The position numbers were made by a program, and so were the translations under genes. A model generated the notes under the pieces. It saw nothing but the letters and a program-made list of their open reading frames with translations. It was not told the origin of the DNA and ran no database searches. This document shows, piece by piece, positions 7,146 through 8,443 of a stretch of 8,443 bases of DNA. Numbering within the stretch: position 1 is the first letter of the stretch; every line of letters starts with the position of its first letter. Source of the DNA: CAWBRT01 sp050015355. Lineage in GTDB: Bacteria > Acidobacteriota > Terriglobia > Terriglobales > Acidobacteriaceae. Location of the stretch: NCBI GenBank assembly GCA_050015355.1, contig JBEKBO010000176.1, positions 1 to 8,443 on the forward strand. The letters run 5' to 3'.

Positions 7146-8443
7146 TTATTCGACCGTGACCGATTTAGCCAGGTTGCGAGGTTGATCGACATCGCAACCG
7201 CGGCGCACTGCAATATGGTAGGCAAGCAACTGCAGGGGCACGATCTCAAGAATCGGCATCAGCAGCTCCGGCGCTGCTGGAATGTAGAGAACGTGATCGG
7301 CGGACTCGCGGATTTCCTCGTCGCCTTCGGTTGCACCGTCGGCAGTTCCTCGTCGATCAGGGCGTTCGGGCCGTGCTTCATCTCGCCTGCCGGGTAGCCT
7401 TCGGCATGAATGTAGGAGATTTCTTTCAGCTTGAGCGCGCCTTCCAGCGCGATCGGGAAGTGCACGCCGCGGCCAAGAAACAGAAAGTCCTGAGCCCGGC
7501 TGTATTGCTTGGCGAGGTCTTCCAGGTCTTCTTCCAGCGTGAGCACGGTTTCGAGCTTGCCCGGTATTTTGGCCAGTTCGCCCAGCAACTGCTTCGACTG
7601 CTCCGGCGAAAGGGTTCCGCGCAACTGCCCCAGATAAACGGCGAAAATAAAAAGCGCCGCCAATTGACTGGTGAACGCCTTGGTGGAGGCTACGCCGATC
7701 TCCGGCCCTGCGTGCGTGTAGATTGTGCCATCAGCTTCGCGCGCGATCATGGCCCCGACGACGTTGCAAATCGCCAGTGTCTTGGAGCCTTTTGCCTTGG
7801 CCTCGCGCTGTGCCGCAATGGTGTCGGCGGTCTCTCCGGACTGGGTAATGACAATCGTCAATTCGTTTTTGCCCATGATCGGGTCGCGGTAGCGGTATTC
7901 GCTTCCGTAGTCGACCTCGACCGGAATCCGCGCCAGCCGCTCGATCATGTACTTGCCGGCCAGAGCCGCGTGCCAACTGGTCCCGCAGGCAACCGCCTGA
8001 ACCTTGGTGAGGGAGGCTCTTGAATTCGGCCTCACTGATCTCCATCTGGTCGAGGAACACTTTGCCGGTGTCGAGCGAGATGCGGCCCAGCGAAGTATCG
8101 CGGACGGCACGCGGCTGCTCGAAAATCTCCTTGAGCATGAAGTGCTTGAAGCCGCCCTTTTCCGCCATGATGGGGTCCCAGGTGATGTGCTGCACCTGCC
8201 GCACCACCGGTTTTCCACTGCTGAAGTCGCTCAACTGCACGCCGCTCGGCGTGATCACTGCCAGGTCGCCGTCGGAGGACCATTGCGGGCAGCCACGATC
8301 TTGTTCTGCTCATCGGCGGAAATCACTGCCAGCGCAAAGACTCCACGGACATCGAGCACCGCCTTGCGGACCGCTTCTTCCAGCGCAACCTTCGAGCCAT
8401 TGCCGCAGGCCAGGTACTTCTCGATGAGGTGGGCGAATACCTC
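7146..8443 (-). pseudogene. glmS: glmS, glutamine-fructose-6-phosphate aminotransferase, broken in three places and open at the window edge
   Basis: GlmS makes glucosamine-6-phosphate from fructose-6-phosphate and glutamine, the entry to peptidoglycan and LPS precursors. Four pieces are read in alternating minus frames. Piece A (8443 to about 8272) is the end of the glutaminase domain, EVFAHLIEKYL to KIVAARNGPP. Piece B (about 8276 to 8016) runs from DGDLAVITPSGVQL to ISEAEFKS. Piece C (8011 to about 7334) holds the first isomerase domain (CGTSWHAAL, SQSGETADT, STKAFTSQ) and part of the second (HAEGYPAGEMKHGP, LIDEELPT). Piece D (about 7334 to 7146) runs from ATEGDEEI to the conserved end DVDQPRNLAKSVTVE. 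Between A and B roughly 30 family residues are missing, and between C and D roughly 30-40. Between B and C there are 4 extra bases (CTCC, 8012-8015). The N-terminal part with the catalytic cysteine lies outside the window. Sequence between lesions is well conserved, so decay is recent or the contig is faulty. Missing lengths come from remembered E. coli GlmS, not an alignment. Confidence 0.9.

Noticed and set aside
6925..7185. An 86-codon plus-strand reading frame ending CYSTVTDLARLRG
   Set aside because: Its end is the antisense of the glmS C-terminus, a known source of spurious protein annotations.
7331..8023. A 230-codon plus-strand reading frame
   Set aside because: It is antisense to the conserved isomerase domain of glmS, and nothing in it is recognisable.
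1..8443. CRISPR arrays, defence genes, phage genes or toxin-antitoxin pairs
   Set aside because: No spaced direct repeats and no recognisable proteins of these classes were found in any frame.

Overview
The window reads as bacterial chromosome of moderately high GC, most likely from a soil-type heterotroph. The GlmS sequence and the mix of acyl-CoA genes make Acidobacteriota my best guess, but that is an inference from remembered family resemblance, not a computed assignment. No phage, CRISPR, rRNA or convincing tRNA gene was seen. The region is mostly ordinary fatty-acid/organic-acid metabolism, and I do not see an undescribed system. The unusual content is gene decay: one gene broken by a single-base loss and one broken in three places.

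Layout, left to right. At the extreme left edge (1-35, minus) is the first dozen codons of what looks like an IS630-family transposase that continues outside the window. Next come two minus-strand genes that probably form an operon. A PcaF/PaaJ-like thiolase (2473-3675) is followed by a FadB/PimF-type fused enoyl-CoA hydratase / 3-hydroxyacyl-CoA dehydrogenase (164-2290). A gene-free divergent region of about 540 bases (3676-4212) carries a possible operator-like inverted repeat. It separates the operon from a plus-strand family III (CaiB/BaiF) CoA-transferase (4213-5426), which is split by a one-base frameshift in an A-run near 4484-4487. Convergent to it is an MFS permease of the aromatic/organic acid:proton symporter type (5485-6756, minus). 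After a further gene-poor stretch of about 390 bases, the right end holds glmS (7146 to beyond 8443, minus). It is disrupted by two apparent internal deletions of roughly 30 or more codons each and one 4-base duplication.

How the genes may work together (inference). The permease would import an organic acid, the CoA-transferase would activate it as a CoA thioester, the fused hydratase/dehydrogenase would carry the two middle beta-oxidation steps, and the thiolase would cleave the 3-oxoacyl-CoA. The combination resembles dicarboxylate-degradation clusters such as dca (adipate, Acinetobacter) and pim (pimelate, Rhodopseudomonas). No acyl-CoA dehydrogenase and no regulator lie in the window, so the pathway is incomplete here. 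As the sequence stands, the CoA-transferase is also broken.

glmS is normally essential, so its lesions mean one of two things: a second functional copy exists elsewhere in the genome, or this contig contains assembly/sequencing errors. The intact fadB-type, thiolase and permease genes argue against uniformly poor sequence quality.
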